Source: an uncultured Lachnospiraceae bacterium (GTDB taxonomy: Bacteria; Bacillota; Clostridia; Lachnospirales; Lachnospiraceae). Taken from it: DNA of 51,425 nt. This document shows positions 1 through 9,779 of the stretch, in pieces. Position numbers and translations under genes: made by a program. How positions within the stretch are numbered: the stretch's first letter is position 1; every line of letters begins with the position of its first letter. The stretch lies in assembly GCA_900553355.1 (NCBI GenBank), contig USDK01000012.1, positions 1 through 51,425 of the forward strand. The letters are read 5' to 3'. The notes beneath the pieces are model-generated. The model worked only from the letters and a program-made list of their open reading frames with translations, searched no databases and was not told where the DNA came from.

Positions 1-1690
1 TCGGAAATGCGATCACATCACGGATGCTGTCCTGTTTTGCCATAAGCATAACGAGACGATCCAGTCCGTATGCCAGTCCTGCGTGCGGCGGAACTCCGTA
101 TTTGAATGCTTCAAGCAGGAATCCAAACTGCTCTTGTGCCTGCTCCGGTGTGAACCCGAGAACTTCAAACATCTTGCTCTGAATATCCTGATTGAAGATA
201 CGTACACTTCCTCCACCGATCTCGTTACCGTTCAGCACAATATCATATGCCTTTGCGCGAACTCTTCCCGGATCACTGTCAATGTACTGAAGATCTTCTT
301 CCATCGGCATAGTAAATGGATGATGCATCGCTGTAAAGCGGTTCTGTTCATCGTTCCACTCAAGTAATGGGAACTCTGTTACCCAGAGGAATTTGTACTC
401 ATTCTTATCCAACAATTCCATCTGACGGGCAAGTTCCAGACGCAGTGCACCAAGAACATCCCATACAACTTTATTTTTATCTGCTGCAAACAGAAGTAAG
501 TCTCCATTCTCTCCACCCATTGCCTGGATCAAAGAGGCCTGCTGCTCTTCTGTCATAAATTTGGCGAATGAGGATTTTACAGTTCCATCTTCGTGGATTG
601 CAATATATGCAAGTCCTTTTGCGCCATAGTCTTTTGCAAAATCAACCAGTTTGTCAATTTTCTTTCTTGCCATGCTACCCTGTCCTTTGGCGTTGATGCC
701 ACGGACAGTTCCACCATTTTCAATCGCACTTTTAAATACAACGAAATCAAAGTCTTTTACAACTTCTGTTACGTTCTGAAGTTCCATTCCGAAACGGATA
801 TCCGGCTTATCAGAACCGAAACGATCCATTGCTTCCTGCCATGTCATTCTCTGAATCGGCAGTGATACTTCAACACCAAGAACTTCTTTAAATAATTTTG
901 CGAGAAGACGTTCATTTACTTCAATTACATCATCTACGTCAACGAAAGAAAGCTCCATATCAATCTGTGTAAATTCCGGCTGACGGTCTGCTCTTAAATC
1001 CTCATCACGGAAACATTTTGCAATCTGGAAATAACGGTCACATCCGGAACACATCAAAAGCTGTTTGAATAGCTGTGGTGACTGCGGGAGTGCATAAAAA
1101 TGTCCCTGATGCACACGGCTTGGTACAAGATAATCTCTTGCTCCTTCCGGTGTACTCTTGATCAGGATCGGAGTCTCAATCTCCATAAATCCTTCTTCTG
1201 CGAGAAACTGACGGGTTAATGTCGCAACTTTGCTTCGCATCATCAGGTTCCTCTGCATATCCGGTCTTCTCAGATCCAGATATCTGTATTTCAGACGAAT
1301 CTCTTCTTTTGTCTTTGAATTTTCTTCAATCTGGAACGGTGGTGTCTCAGACTCGGAAAGTACACGTAATTCTTCCGGAATGATCTCAATCTCTCCGGTT
1401 GCCAGATTTTTATTAACTGCGCCGGAACGTTTTTCCACTTTACCTACAACAGCTACTACATATTCCGAACGAAGCTTCGCGGCCTTTTCGATCAGCGCTG
1501 CATCCGTCTTGCCTTCTTCGCATACAACCTGAATGATTCCGGAACGGTCTCTGACGTCAATAAATACGAGACCTCCTTTGTTACGGTTTTTCTGTACCCA
1601 GCCCATGATTGTCACAGTTTCACCTGCATTCGCTGCAGATAACTCGGCACATCTATGGGTTCTTTTTAATCCCTGCATTGATTCTGCCAT
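1..1690 (-). CDS. aspS: Aspartyl-tRNA synthetase, C-terminus cut by window edge
   Basis: Class II aminoacyl-tRNA synthetase that charges tRNA-Asp in the cytoplasm. The frame opens with MAESMQGLKRTHRCAELSA, the usual start of the bacterial enzyme, followed by the OB-fold anticodon-binding region (GWVQKNRNKGGLVFIDVRDR). At the window edge it is still open and carries class II motif 3 (PPHAGLAYGLDRLVMLM). About 563 codons are present against roughly 590 in bacterial AspRS, so only some 25-30 residues are missing. The start ATG at 1690 has an AAGGAG site seven bases upstream. It lies 27 bases after hisS with no promoter or terminator between them, so the two synthetase genes are probably co-transcribed. 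The large insertion domain between motifs 2 and 3 suggests the bacterial type, but I did not check it residue by residue. Confidence 0.95.
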   Translation of the reverse strand, partial: MAESMQGLKRTHRCAELSAANAGETVTIMGWVQKNRNKGGLVFIDVRDRSGIIQVVCEEGKTDAALIEKAAKLRSEYVVAVVGKVEKRSGAVNKNLATGEIEIIPEELRVLSESETPPFQIEENSKTKEEIRLKYRYLDLRRPDMQRNLMMRSKVATLTRQFLAEEGFMEIETPILIKSTPEGARDYLVPSRVHQGHFYALPQSPQLFKQLLMCSGCDRYFQIAKCFRDEDLRADRQPEFTQIDMELSFVDVDDVIEVNERLLAKLFKEVLGVEVSLPIQRMTWQEAMDRFGSDKPDIRFGMELQNVTEVVKDFDFVVFKSAIENGGTVRGINAKGQGSMARKKIDKLVDFAKDYGAKGLAYIAIHEDGTVKSSFAKFMTEEQQASLIQAMGGENGDLLLFAADKNKVVWDVLGALRLELARQMELLDKNEYKFLWVTEFPLLEWNDEQNRFTAMHHPFTMPMEEDLQYIDSDPGRVRAKAYDIVLNGNEIGGGSVRIFNQDIQSKMFEVLGFTPEQAQEQFGFLLEAFKYGVPPHAGLAYGLDRLVMLMAKQDSIRDVIAFP

Positions 1691-1717
1691 GATCCTTCTC
1701 CTTTTCTTCTCTATATT

Positions 1718-2974
1718 CTACAGACGGTCTGCGTAGCAGTCTACAATATCTGCATAGCCTTCCCCTGTAAGCTGTTCTTTCTGGAACTTCTTGTTTTTCT
1801 TCATATTGACGATCAGTACCTGTTTTCCTTCTTCTCTGTCTTTTTTCGCCATTGCAAGTACTTTTAACATACTTTCTTTTGGAAGCTTCTTTTCCAGAAG
1901 GTATGCCTTTTTCTCTTTTGCTGCCGGAACTTTGTATCCATTTTCCAGAAGCAGCATAACGATTCTCTCAAATCCGATAGAGAATCCGCATGCCGGCGTA
2001 TCCTGTCCGGTAAATTTACCGATCATCCTATCGTATCTTCCGCCACCTGCTACGGAACCTCCGAAGTCATCCATTGTTACTTCAAAGATTGTTCCTGTAT
2101 AATAAGACTGTCCACGCACCAGTGTCGGTGTAAATTTCAGATTAAATTCGCACTCTTTTGCCTCTTCCACACTTGACATGATCAGTTCCATACTCTGTGC
2201 AGTCTCCTCCGGCAGATATTCTCCTAACTTTTCTTTCAGATAATGGATTCCTGTTACATCTGCGCTTACTTCATCAAAAAGTTTCAGATATGTCTCTACG
2301 TTTTCTTTTGCATAGCCCATCTCGATCAGCTCATTTTCTACACCTTCTGCACCGATCTTGTCCATCTTATCTAAAATAATGAAAACTTCATCGTAATCTT
2401 CCTCTTTGAATCCGCTGTATGCAGCCATTGCTCTTAAAATTCCACGATCATTGATACAAACTGTAAAATTTTTGAAATCCAGCTTGCCAAGCATTGCTGT
2501 TGTCGCAAGGATCAACTCGATCTCTGCCAGTGCAGATGCTTCACCTAAAATATCAATATCACACTGCATAAACTGACGAAAACGTCCTTTCTGCGGACGG
2601 TCAGCTCTCCATACATTACCGATCTGCAGCGCCTTGAAAGGTGCCGGAAGTTCATTGGAATGGTTAGCATAATATCTTGCAAGCGGAACTGTCAGATCAT
2701 AACGCAGACCTCCGTCTGCCAAATCATTTTCCTCTTTTGCCTGATCAATCTTTAGCTTCTCGCCTCTCTTCATAATCTTGAAGATCAGCTTCTCATTATC
2801 TCCGCCCTGCTTGCTGCACAGATTTTCAATATGCTCTACACATGGTGTCTCCATTGACGTAAATCCAAAACTCTTGTAAGTTTTTTTAATAAGACCGATC
2901 AGATAATCACGGATCTCCATCTCTGCAGGAAGGATGTCCTTCATGCCGGTAACCGGTTTCTTCTTTAATGCCAT
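1718..2974 (-). CDS. hisS: Histidyl-tRNA synthetase
   Basis: Class II synthetase that charges tRNA-His. The protein (418 residues) starts MALKKKPVTGMKDILP. It shows motif 2 around LQIGNVWRADRPQKGRFRQFMQCDID, here with an RPQKGRFRQF loop, and the histidine-A-type signatures LVRGQSYYTGTIFE and GGGRYDRMIG. Length fits the family (about 420). An in-frame ATG six bases earlier (2980) is less likely: the AGGAG at 2982-2986 sits one base from it but seven bases from the ATG at 2974. The 5' end overlaps the end of hemZ, so translation of the two is probably coupled. It is the second-last gene of the apt-relA-MBL-hemZ-hisS-aspS run. Confidence 0.95.
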   Translation of the reverse strand: MALKKKPVTGMKDILPAEMEIRDYLIGLIKKTYKSFGFTSMETPCVEHIENLCSKQGGDNEKLIFKIMKRGEKLKIDQAKEENDLADGGLRYDLTVPLARYYANHSNELPAPFKALQIGNVWRADRPQKGRFRQFMQCDIDILGEASALAEIELILATTAMLGKLDFKNFTVCINDRGILRAMAAYSGFKEEDYDEVFIILDKMDKIGAEGVENELIEMGYAKENVETYLKLFDEVSADVTGIHYLKEKLGEYLPEETAQSMELIMSSVEEAKECEFNLKFTPTLVRGQSYYTGTIFEVTMDDFGGSVAGGGRYDRMIGKFTGQDTPACGFSIGFERIVMLLLENGYKVPAAKEKKAYLLEKKLPKESMLKVLAMAKKDREEGKQVLIVNMKKNKKFQKEQLTGEGYADIVDCYADRL

Positions 2975-4392
2975 AGCCATTCTCCTTTTCGTTCTATCAT
3001 CTCATCGATCCTGCGGATATACGCATCGATTGCTTTTACATTCTCAACCCGAATCAGATTGGTCATCTTATTCTTCCGGCTTCCCGGCATTCTTACTGCT
3101 TCCTTCAGAACGATCTTTGAGGAAGCCCCGGCTCCGGCTGCCAGGATCGACTGCTTTTCTTCCATAATAAGTATATTGTATATTCCGGCTTTGTCAACCT
3201 TTGCATAGCCCACATTTTCAAAATTTCCGGCGATATTCTTCTGCCGGTAAAGGTAATAAGGCAAAAGATTCATACGCCCGGCCGAGAGGGCTGCTTCCTG
3301 GATCATCTCTCCGATTTCTGTCCCCATCCGGGCCTTTTCTTCTTCCCGGCCCATCTTCGCTGCTCTCTTGACGGCCAGAGAATGGACTGTCAGGCTGTCC
3401 GGGGAAAGCTTTTCTATCTTCCCCAGTGTATCCTTCATTTCCTTCAATCCTTCGCCGGGAAGCCCGGCGATCAGATCCATGTTGATATTGTCAAATCCAA
3501 GTTCTCTTGCCTGCCAGAACACCTCCACGATCTCTTCCACCGTATGCTTTCTGCCGATCACATCCAGCGTCTTCTGCTGCATGGTCTGCGGATTGATGGA
3601 GATCCTGGTGATGTCATGGTTTCTCAGCACCTTCAGCTTTTCCTGTGTAATGCTGTCCGGGCGCCCTGCCTCAACCGTATATTCCAGCAGATCTTTTCTT
3701 ACAAAGCATCTGTCCACCCAGTCCAGGAGGCGTTCCAGCTGGCCTGCGCTCAACGATGTGGGGGTCCCCCCGCCGATATAGATGGCATCCAGCTTTCTGT
3801 CCTGCATGTTTTCTGCAATAAAACGGATTTCCCGGCACAAAGCATCCAGATAGGCGTCTACCTGATCCTGCCAGTCCGCAAGAGCCCCCGAACTGAAAGA
3901 ACAATAGCTGCATACCGAAGGACAGAACGGGATCCCGATATACAGGCTGTATCCTTTCTCCAGGTCCAGCTGTGACAAAAGCATCCTCTCTCTCCCTGCG
4001 ATTTCCCAGGCAAGCACTGCCTTCTCCTGGCTGGCCAAATATTCTCTTTCAAACCAGCTGATAAACCGCTCTGCCTCCCAGCCTCCTTCTCGTTTCTGCA
4101 TGGCAATCTTTGTAGGCCGTACGCCCAGCAGGATCCCCCAGGCAAGCGTGCGCCCGGATCTTTCAGAAAGCATGCGGTACCACTTGCGGTCCAGGCCTCT
4201 CTTTTCCTCCGCCGTCATCCTTCCGGCCGGAGGATCCGCAGCGATCACCTCCCCATCCGAAAATATCGCAGCAGCAAAATGAGGGGCTTTCTCCTCCACA
4301 GAAGAGTGCACCTCTTCCTCCGGGAAAAAAGCCCTCACCATATGATATGCATTATATAAATATGAATCATCTCTGCAAACAACTCTGATCAT
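2965..4392 (-). CDS. hemZ: HemZ-type oxygen-independent coproporphyrinogen III oxidase-like radical SAM protein
   Basis: Radical SAM enzyme of the coproporphyrinogen dehydrogenase family (475 residues). The [4Fe-4S]/SAM motif CPSVCSYCSF lies near residue 157, after the typical YIGIPF strand. It is followed by the family's YIGGGTPTSL, and by INPQTMQQKTLDVIGRKH further on. The N-terminal 150 residues before the radical SAM core are the extension that separates HemZ from HemN/HemW. HemZ is known in Bacillus and clostridia next to the relA/hisS region. Whether it makes protoporphyrin here or is a HemW-like haem chaperone cannot be told from sequence. The start ATG has AGGAG six bases upstream and lies three bases after the metallo-hydrolase stop. 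Confidence 0.88.
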   Translation of the reverse strand: MIRVVCRDDSYLYNAYHMVRAFFPEEEVHSSVEEKAPHFAAAIFSDGEVIAADPPAGRMTAEEKRGLDRKWYRMLSERSGRTLAWGILLGVRPTKIAMQKREGGWEAERFISWFEREYLASQEKAVLAWEIAGRERMLLSQLDLEKGYSLYIGIPFCPSVCSYCSFSSGALADWQDQVDAYLDALCREIRFIAENMQDRKLDAIYIGGGTPTSLSAGQLERLLDWVDRCFVRKDLLEYTVEAGRPDSITQEKLKVLRNHDITRISINPQTMQQKTLDVIGRKHTVEEIVEVFWQARELGFDNINMDLIAGLPGEGLKEMKDTLGKIEKLSPDSLTVHSLAVKRAAKMGREEEKARMGTEIGEMIQEAALSAGRMNLLPYYLYRQKNIAGNFENVGYAKVDKAGIYNILIMEEKQSILAAGAGASSKIVLKEAVRMPGSRKNKMTNLIRVENVKAIDAYIRRIDEMIERKGEWLWH

Positions 4393-4395
4393 CTT

Positions 4396-5022
4396 CTACT
4401 CCTGGATAAATGGATTATTCTCTCTCTCATATCCGATCATCGTCTCTCCCATATGTCCCGGATAGACATGAGTATCATCCGGCAGAGGCATCAGCTTTTC
4501 ACGGATTCCGCGGATCAGGGCAGAAGTACTGCTTCCTTTAAAATCAGTCCGTCCTACGGACCTCTGAAATAAGGTATCCCCACTGAAGAGTACGTGTTCT
4601 GATTCCACATAATAGCAGCATCCGCCCGGTGTATGCCCCGGTGTATGGAGAACCTTAAACTCATACCCTGCATAGGAAAGAACCTGACCATCCCTTACAG
4701 GTTCTGCCTTGGAAAACGTATATCCTGCAGTATAAATTGCCGACTGATTCCACTGTGGATCTTCCATCATCGGCAGATCATCTTCATGTACATACACCGG
4801 CACCTCATACTCCTTAAGAAAGCCATCAATCCCCATGATATGATCGAAATGTCCATGGGTCAGAAGGATCGCCTCAATCTTCAGCCCTTCCTCCCTGATA
4901 TGATCCATCAGCCGTGCAGGAGCAGCCGCCGGATCAATGACGACTGCCTGTTTTGTCTTTTCATTCACTGCCAGATAGCAGTTGGTGCTGATAATCCCTG
5001 TTACAAACTTTTCTACTTTCAT
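4396..5022 (-). CDS. Metallo-beta-lactamase-fold hydrolase (glyoxalase II-like)
   Basis: Small cytoplasmic zinc hydrolase (208 residues). It carries the metal motif THGHFDH (HxHxDH), a later histidine in HTPGHTPGG, an aspartate in FSGDTLF and a terminal histidine in VYPGHMGE, so a complete binuclear metal site. This is the YcbL/glyoxalase II-like group, often annotated as hydroxyacylglutathione hydrolase. Clostridia do not make glutathione, so the true thioester or other substrate is unknown. It lies two bases after relA and three bases before hemZ, a position commonly seen in clostridial relA clusters, and is surely in the same transcript. Confidence 0.85.
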   Translation of the reverse strand: MKVEKFVTGIISTNCYLAVNEKTKQAVVIDPAAAPARLMDHIREEGLKIEAILLTHGHFDHIMGIDGFLKEYEVPVYVHEDDLPMMEDPQWNQSAIYTAGYTFSKAEPVRDGQVLSYAGYEFKVLHTPGHTPGGCCYYVESEHVLFSGDTLFQRSVGRTDFKGSSTSALIRGIREKLMPLPDDTHVYPGHMGETMIGYERENNPFIQE

Positions 5023-5024
5023 TT

Positions 5025-7373
5025 TTAACCTGTCGCCCTTTCAATATCCATCACGCCGTCTAACTGGCGCAGCTTTTCAATAATTTTTGACAATTCTTCT
5101 CTTCCGTGGACGATAAATCCGGCTTCGATCGTTGCCGTTCCCTGTTTGCTGGTACGGACATTCATCGATTTTACATCCACATCCGCCTCTGTAAAGATTC
5201 TGGACATCTCCATCAGGAGTCCCTGCCTGTCGTGTGCATACATCTTGATTTCCGCCAGGTACTGTCCTCCTTCTTCTTCTGCCACATCGCTCTCCCACTC
5301 TGCGTCAATCAGTCTGGCCCTTTCCGACTCCGTCAGGTGAAGCATGTTCACACAGTCGGTCCGGTGAATAGAAAGCCCTCTTCCCCGGGTCACAAATCCT
5401 ACGATCTCATCACCGGGAACCGGATTGCAGCATCTGGAGAAACGAACTGCCACATCATCGATCCCCTTGACCACGATCCCACTCTTAGACTTTGCGATAT
5501 GAACCTTATTCTTTGAAGCCTCCGCAACCCGTTCCAGGACCACCTCATCCGTGATCTCCTGCTTATGCTCTTTGTTGTACTCTTCCATCAGGCGGTTGAC
5601 TACCTGGCCTTCCTTCAGGCCGCCGTGTCCAATGGCTGCCAGCACAGCATCCCAGTCCCGGAATCCGTATTTTTTCTGGACCACTTCCATGTATTTCGAA
5701 TTCATGATATCGCTCTGGTTAATACCCTTTGACTTACAGTAGGAAGAAATCATCTCTTTTCCACGGATGATATTGCTCTCCTTAAATTCTCTTTTGAACC
5801 ACTGATTAATCTTATTTTTTGCCTGGGTACTCTTGACAATGTTCAGCCAGTCACGGCTGGGACCTTTGGAATTCTGCGAAGTCAGGATCTCAATCCTGTC
5901 TCCGTTCTGGATCTTATAATCAATATTTACCAGTTTTCCGTTAACTCTGGCGCCTACCATCTTATTTCCCACCGCACTGTGGATCGCATAGGCAAAATCA
6001 ATCGGTGTCGAACCGTTGGGAAGATTCTTCACATCTCCCTGAGGGGTAAAACAGTATACGTCTTCGGCAAACAGATCCAGGTCTCCCTTGATCAGATTTA
6101 AAAATTCCCTGTTGTCGGACATGTCTCTTTGCCACTCCAGAATCTGCCGGAGCCAGCTCAGCTTCTCTTCCTCCTGGGCCTCCACGCTCTTCTTGCCGTC
6201 GTTAGATTCCTTATATTTCCAGTGGGCCGCGATACCATATTCTGCCGTCTTATGCATCTCCTGTGTCCGGATCTGGATCTCAAAAGGCTGCCCCACCGAA
6301 CTCATCAGTGTAGTATGAAGAGACTGATACATGTTTGGCTTCGGCATGGCAATATAATCCTTAAACCTTCCGGGAATCGGCGTATACATTTCATGGATCA
6401 CACCAAGAGCCGCATAACAGTCCTTCACTGAATCCACAATGATCCGCACTGCAAACAGATCATAGATCTGGTCCACCGTCTTATCCTGATTGACCATCTT
6501 CTTATAGATGCTGAAGAAATGTTTGACCCGTCCGTTGACTTCTGCCTTGATATTGGCGTTTTTCATATGATCTGACACTTCATCCACAATCTGCTGTACA
6601 AATTCTTCTCTCTCTGTTTTTCTCGCGTTGATCTGTCTGACCAGATCGAAAAACACTTCCGGCTGGGAATACTTAAGCGCCAGGTCATCCAGCTCCGTTT
6701 TGATCTTGGAAATACCAAGCCTCTGTGCAATGGGTGCATAGATATCCATGGTCTCCTTTGCCTTTTCTTTCTGCTTGGCAGGAGTCATAAACTGCAGCGT
6801 CCGCATATTGTGAAGGCGGTCCGCCAGTTTGATGATGATCACCCGGATATCCTTGGCCATGGCAAGGAACATTTTCCTTAAATTTTCTGCCTGAAGCTCC
6901 AGCTTATCCGAAGAATAGGACAGCCTTCCCAGCTTGGTAACGCCGTCTACCAGAAGCGCCACCTCGTCGCCAAACTCACGTTTAATATCTTCTTCTGTAA
7001 ATTTTGTATCCTCTACCACATCGTGAAGCATACCGGCGGTAATGGTCTCCTTATCCATCTCCAGATCCGCCAGGATAATAGAAACCCACAAAGGATGAAT
7101 AATGTAGGGTTCTCCTGATTTTCTGCACTGCTCGCCATGGGCTTCCTTTGCCATGCGGTATGCTTTCTCTATCATGGATACATCCGTAGAGGGATGATAT
7201 TTCCGGATACGGGCGATTAACATGTCATACAAACGATCCGGATCTTCATAGTCGCCGGGCGCTTTTACCGCATGCCCGTCCACGATCTCCAGTCCGCTCA
7301 TGGTATCCTCCGTAATGGACTCCGGTGCGATCCGTCCGTCGATCGCCTCATAAGTAGTTGCAGACTTTGACAT
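5025..7373 (-). CDS. relA: Bifunctional (p)ppGpp synthetase/hydrolase RelA/SpoT
   Basis: Long RelA/SpoT homologue (782 residues) that makes and degrades the stringent-response alarmone. Domains in order: HD hydrolase around residues 90-200 with an intact HP...LHDVVEDT signature, synthetase around 260-390 (RFKDYIAMPKPNMYQSLHTT), TGS around 440-500 (VYCFTPQGDVKNLPNG), helical and zinc-finger region with RCCNPVPGDEI near 650, and ACT at the C-terminus. The intact HD residues argue that it is a true bifunctional Rel. The N-terminus is about 50 residues longer than the Bacillus form. The ATG at 7373 has GAGGAGG seven bases upstream, which supports the long start. It lies 27 bases after apt and just ahead of the metallo-hydrolase gene. 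Confidence 0.96.
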   Translation of the reverse strand: MSKSATTYEAIDGRIAPESITEDTMSGLEIVDGHAVKAPGDYEDPDRLYDMLIARIRKYHPSTDVSMIEKAYRMAKEAHGEQCRKSGEPYIIHPLWVSIILADLEMDKETITAGMLHDVVEDTKFTEEDIKREFGDEVALLVDGVTKLGRLSYSSDKLELQAENLRKMFLAMAKDIRVIIIKLADRLHNMRTLQFMTPAKQKEKAKETMDIYAPIAQRLGISKIKTELDDLALKYSQPEVFFDLVRQINARKTEREEFVQQIVDEVSDHMKNANIKAEVNGRVKHFFSIYKKMVNQDKTVDQIYDLFAVRIIVDSVKDCYAALGVIHEMYTPIPGRFKDYIAMPKPNMYQSLHTTLMSSVGQPFEIQIRTQEMHKTAEYGIAAHWKYKESNDGKKSVEAQEEEKLSWLRQILEWQRDMSDNREFLNLIKGDLDLFAEDVYCFTPQGDVKNLPNGSTPIDFAYAIHSAVGNKMVGARVNGKLVNIDYKIQNGDRIEILTSQNSKGPSRDWLNIVKSTQAKNKINQWFKREFKESNIIRGKEMISSYCKSKGINQSDIMNSKYMEVVQKKYGFRDWDAVLAAIGHGGLKEGQVVNRLMEEYNKEHKQEITDEVVLERVAEASKNKVHIAKSKSGIVVKGIDDVAVRFSRCCNPVPGDEIVGFVTRGRGLSIHRTDCVNMLHLTESERARLIDAEWESDVAEEEGGQYLAEIKMYAHDRQGLLMEMSRIFTEADVDVKSMNVRTSKQGTATIEAGFIVHGREELSKIIEKLRQLDGVMDIERATG

Positions 7374-7400
7374 ATTAACGCCTCCTCTCTCTAGTATATA

Positions 7401-7925
7401 TTATTTCCCAGGATATACGATGACCGAATCTACGTCGTACTGAGCCAGACGTTCCCGGCCCTTCAGGCCTGCCAGCTCCATCAGAAATACAGCCTTTACC
7501 ACTTCTCCGCCAAGGCCTTCCACCAGCTTGATCATAGCCTCATTCGTCCCTCCGGTAGCGATCAGATCATCCACCAGAACGACCTTCTGCCCCGGTTTTA
7601 CCGCATCCCGGTGCATTTCCAGCTCTGCGGTGCCATACTCCAGCTCATACTGGATGGACACCGTCTCTCTTGGAAGTTTTCCCTTCTTCCGGATAGGAAT
7701 AAATGGCTTATGCAGGTTATATGCAATCGGCGCTCCAAAGATAAATCCTCTGGACTCTGACCCTGCGATCAGGTCAAACTCCAGGCCCTCCAGCTTTTCC
7801 TGCATCAGATCAATCGCAAGTCTGAGGCCGTCTGCATCCTGAAGCACACTGGTCACATCCCGGAAAATAATCCCCGGCTCCGGGAAATCCGGAATACTGA
7901 TTACATAGTCCTCAATCCGTTTCAT
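7401..7925 (-). CDS. apt: Adenine phosphoribosyltransferase
   Basis: Purine salvage enzyme converting adenine and PRPP to AMP. The 174-residue protein has the Apt N-terminus MKRIEDYVISIPDFP, the adenine-site strand GIIFRDVTSVL, and the PRPP motif VVLVDDLIATGGT. Two in-frame ATGs are possible. I chose the one at 7925 because GGAG lies eight bases upstream of it but only about two bases from the ATG at 7931, and because family members start MKKIEEYV. It is the first gene of a run of six (apt, relA, MBL, hemZ, hisS, aspS) and has a clear promoter upstream. Placement directly before relA is the common Firmicutes order. Confidence 0.95.
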   Translation of the reverse strand: MKRIEDYVISIPDFPEPGIIFRDVTSVLQDADGLRLAIDLMQEKLEGLEFDLIAGSESRGFIFGAPIAYNLHKPFIPIRKKGKLPRETVSIQYELEYGTAELEMHRDAVKPGQKVVLVDDLIATGGTNEAMIKLVEGLGGEVVKAVFLMELAGLKGRERLAQYDVDSVIVYPGK

Positions 7926-7966
7926 CGTCATTTCTCCATTCTCTTAAAAATATTAATACAATCTTA

Positions 7967-7995
7967 AGTATATCATTACTTCCCTTTATTTTCAA
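7967..7995 (-). promoter_or_regulatory. Sigma-A-type promoter for apt-relA operon
   Basis: On the minus strand TTGAAA (7995-7990), a 17-base spacer, then TATACT (7972-7967). The start point would fall near 7960, giving a leader of about 35 bases before apt. There is no terminator between recJ and this promoter, so some read-through from recJ is possible. Confidence 0.7.
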
Positions 7996-8009
7996 ACTAT
8001 TCTGTACAT

Positions 8010-9722
8010 TTACGAAGATTGATAATGGGTGATGATGATCTGAGGTGTCACCTTACCCATATATTCATTAAGACCAGGATAGTAAGTAATAGACAAAAGC
8101 TGTCCGGCCTTTCCCTTCAAATCTTCAATATCCCCGAAGTACAGGGCTTCTATCCGGCTGCCCGCCCCATCTCTTGCCTCTGCCTTCAGCACGTTTTTCT
8201 TTTTCCCCAGGATCCTGACATTTTCAAGAACCACATTTCTGGCTGCAAACACAGGCTTTGTATTTCCCTTTCCAAAAGGTTCCAACAGACCAAGTTCTTG
8301 TACCAGTCCTTCAGTCACACAGGAAAAGGGCATTTCCATATCGATCACAACCTTCTCCATCAGATCCACCGGCGTCAGTTCGCATTTCTCATTGATCATC
8401 TTTCGGAACCGCTCCAGATTCTCTCGTTTCATCGATAGCCCCGCCGCCTGACGGTGTCCTCCAAACTTTGTCAGAAGTTCCTTGCAGCGGCTCAGCTCCT
8501 CATACATCGAATAGGTCTCAATCGAACGTCCCGACCCCTTCAGTCCGTCGCGGCCGCCTGTCAGCACAAATACAGGCTTATGGTAGTGTTCCCGGATTCT
8601 TCCAGCCACGATACCGGCCAGACTCTCATGACAGTCAGGCAGATAGACCACCAGGACCCGGTCATCCTTCAGAGCCGAAGCCTCCACCATCAGCTCTGCT
8701 TCCGCTACTGCCTGCTCCGTCATTTCCTTACGGCTGTCATTTAGGGCTTTCAGATCGCCGGCCAGCCGGTCCGCCTCTTTCTTCGTCTTTGCCTCAAGAA
8801 GAGCCAGCGCCCGTTTTGCCGTGTCCAGACGTCCGCTGGCATTGATACACGGTCCCAGCACAAAGCCGATATGATATGCGCTGATCGTCTTATCCGCAAG
8901 TCCCGTACATTCAATCAATGCCCGAAGTCCCGGATTCCTGGTCCTTCCCAGCATCTGCAGCCCTTCTTTTACAAAGATCCGGTTTTCACCCTGCAGATCC
9001 ATCACATCGCCCACTGTGGCAATCGCCACATTTTCGATGAGATCGTCCAGATCTTCGGCATCTCTTCCCATAGATTCCCACAGAGCCTCCATAAGCTTAT
9101 AAGCAACTGCTGCTCCACACAGTCCGGAAAAAGGATAGGTACAGTCAGACCGCTTCGGGTCTACCACAGCGTCTGCCGGCGGCAGGAGATATTCTTTCTT
9201 TCCATTCCACTCTTCGAACGGCACCTCATGATGATCGGTCACGATCACTGTCATTCCCAGATCCTTGCCAAAGGCAATCTCTTCTGATGCTGCAATGCCG
9301 TTGTCGCAGGTAACAACAGTATCCACCCCGTCATCACAGGCCCTCTGGATCAGATGGAGATTCAACCCATATCCGTCCGTCACACGGTCCGGAATATCAC
9401 TGTCCACCTCCGCGCCCAGGCGGCGGAGTCCTTCCAATAGAATATAGGTAGCATTAACCCCGTCAATATCATAGTCACCGATCACTCTGATACGGCTTCC
9501 GTCTGCAATCTTCTCTCTTAAGATCTCCACGGCTTTATCCATGTCCTTCATCAGCATGCCGTCATAGAGATCTCCGATCGTCCCCCCCAGATACCGGGAG
9601 ACTGCATCGTCACCGATCACATCCCTGTTCCGGATCAGGCAGGCAAGCCTTGGACTGATTCCAAATTTTTCTCCGATCCTTGCAAAATCTGCTCCTTTTC
9701 GGAGCATTACCCATCGTTCCAT
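8010..9722 (-). CDS. recJ: Single-stranded-DNA-specific exonuclease RecJ
   Basis: DHH-family 5'-3' exonuclease acting on single-stranded DNA in recombination and repair. The protein has 570 residues from this start. Visible motifs are VIGDYDIDGVNATY (DHH motif I), VTCDNGIA, VTDHHEVP (the DHH motif proper), and near residue 400 the DHHA1 region with SGRSIETYSMYEELSRC and KFGGHRQAAGLSM. The frame is open further upstream into the secDF 3' end. The ATG at 9722 has GGAGG five bases ahead and starts MERWVMLRKGADF, whereas the upstream part is low-quality sequence that covers a terminator hairpin. Length is at the short end of the family (about 560-800). No promoter is evident directly upstream, so expression may depend on read-through from secDF. 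Confidence 0.93.
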   Translation of the reverse strand: MERWVMLRKGADFARIGEKFGISPRLACLIRNRDVIGDDAVSRYLGGTIGDLYDGMLMKDMDKAVEILREKIADGSRIRVIGDYDIDGVNATYILLEGLRRLGAEVDSDIPDRVTDGYGLNLHLIQRACDDGVDTVVTCDNGIAASEEIAFGKDLGMTVIVTDHHEVPFEEWNGKKEYLLPPADAVVDPKRSDCTYPFSGLCGAAVAYKLMEALWESMGRDAEDLDDLIENVAIATVGDVMDLQGENRIFVKEGLQMLGRTRNPGLRALIECTGLADKTISAYHIGFVLGPCINASGRLDTAKRALALLEAKTKKEADRLAGDLKALNDSRKEMTEQAVAEAELMVEASALKDDRVLVVYLPDCHESLAGIVAGRIREHYHKPVFVLTGGRDGLKGSGRSIETYSMYEELSRCKELLTKFGGHRQAAGLSMKRENLERFRKMINEKCELTPVDLMEKVVIDMEMPFSCVTEGLVQELGLLEPFGKGNTKPVFAARNVVLENVRILGKKKNVLKAEARDGAGSRIEALYFGDIEDLKGKAGQLLSITYYPGLNEYMGKVTPQIIITHYQSS

Positions 9723-9736
9723 CGTTTCCTCCACAG

Positions 9737-9779
9737 ATAAAAGAAACGGCCTGCCAGATTCCATGGCATCGGCCGTTTC
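9737..9779 (-). terminator. Hairpin terminator between secDF and recJ
   Basis: On the minus strand GAAACGGCC (9779-9771) pairs perfectly with GGCCGTTTC (9751-9743). An inner TGCCA/TGGCA stem extends the hairpin, and TTTTAT follows. It starts nine bases after the secDF stop and ends about 15 bases before the recJ start codon. It may act as a partial terminator that lowers recJ expression relative to secDF. Confidence 0.75.

Noticed and set aside
8019..9287. Plus-strand open frames across recJ, secDF and other minus-strand genes
   Set aside because: They are compositional shadows of the real genes, without ribosome binding sites or recognisable protein motifs.
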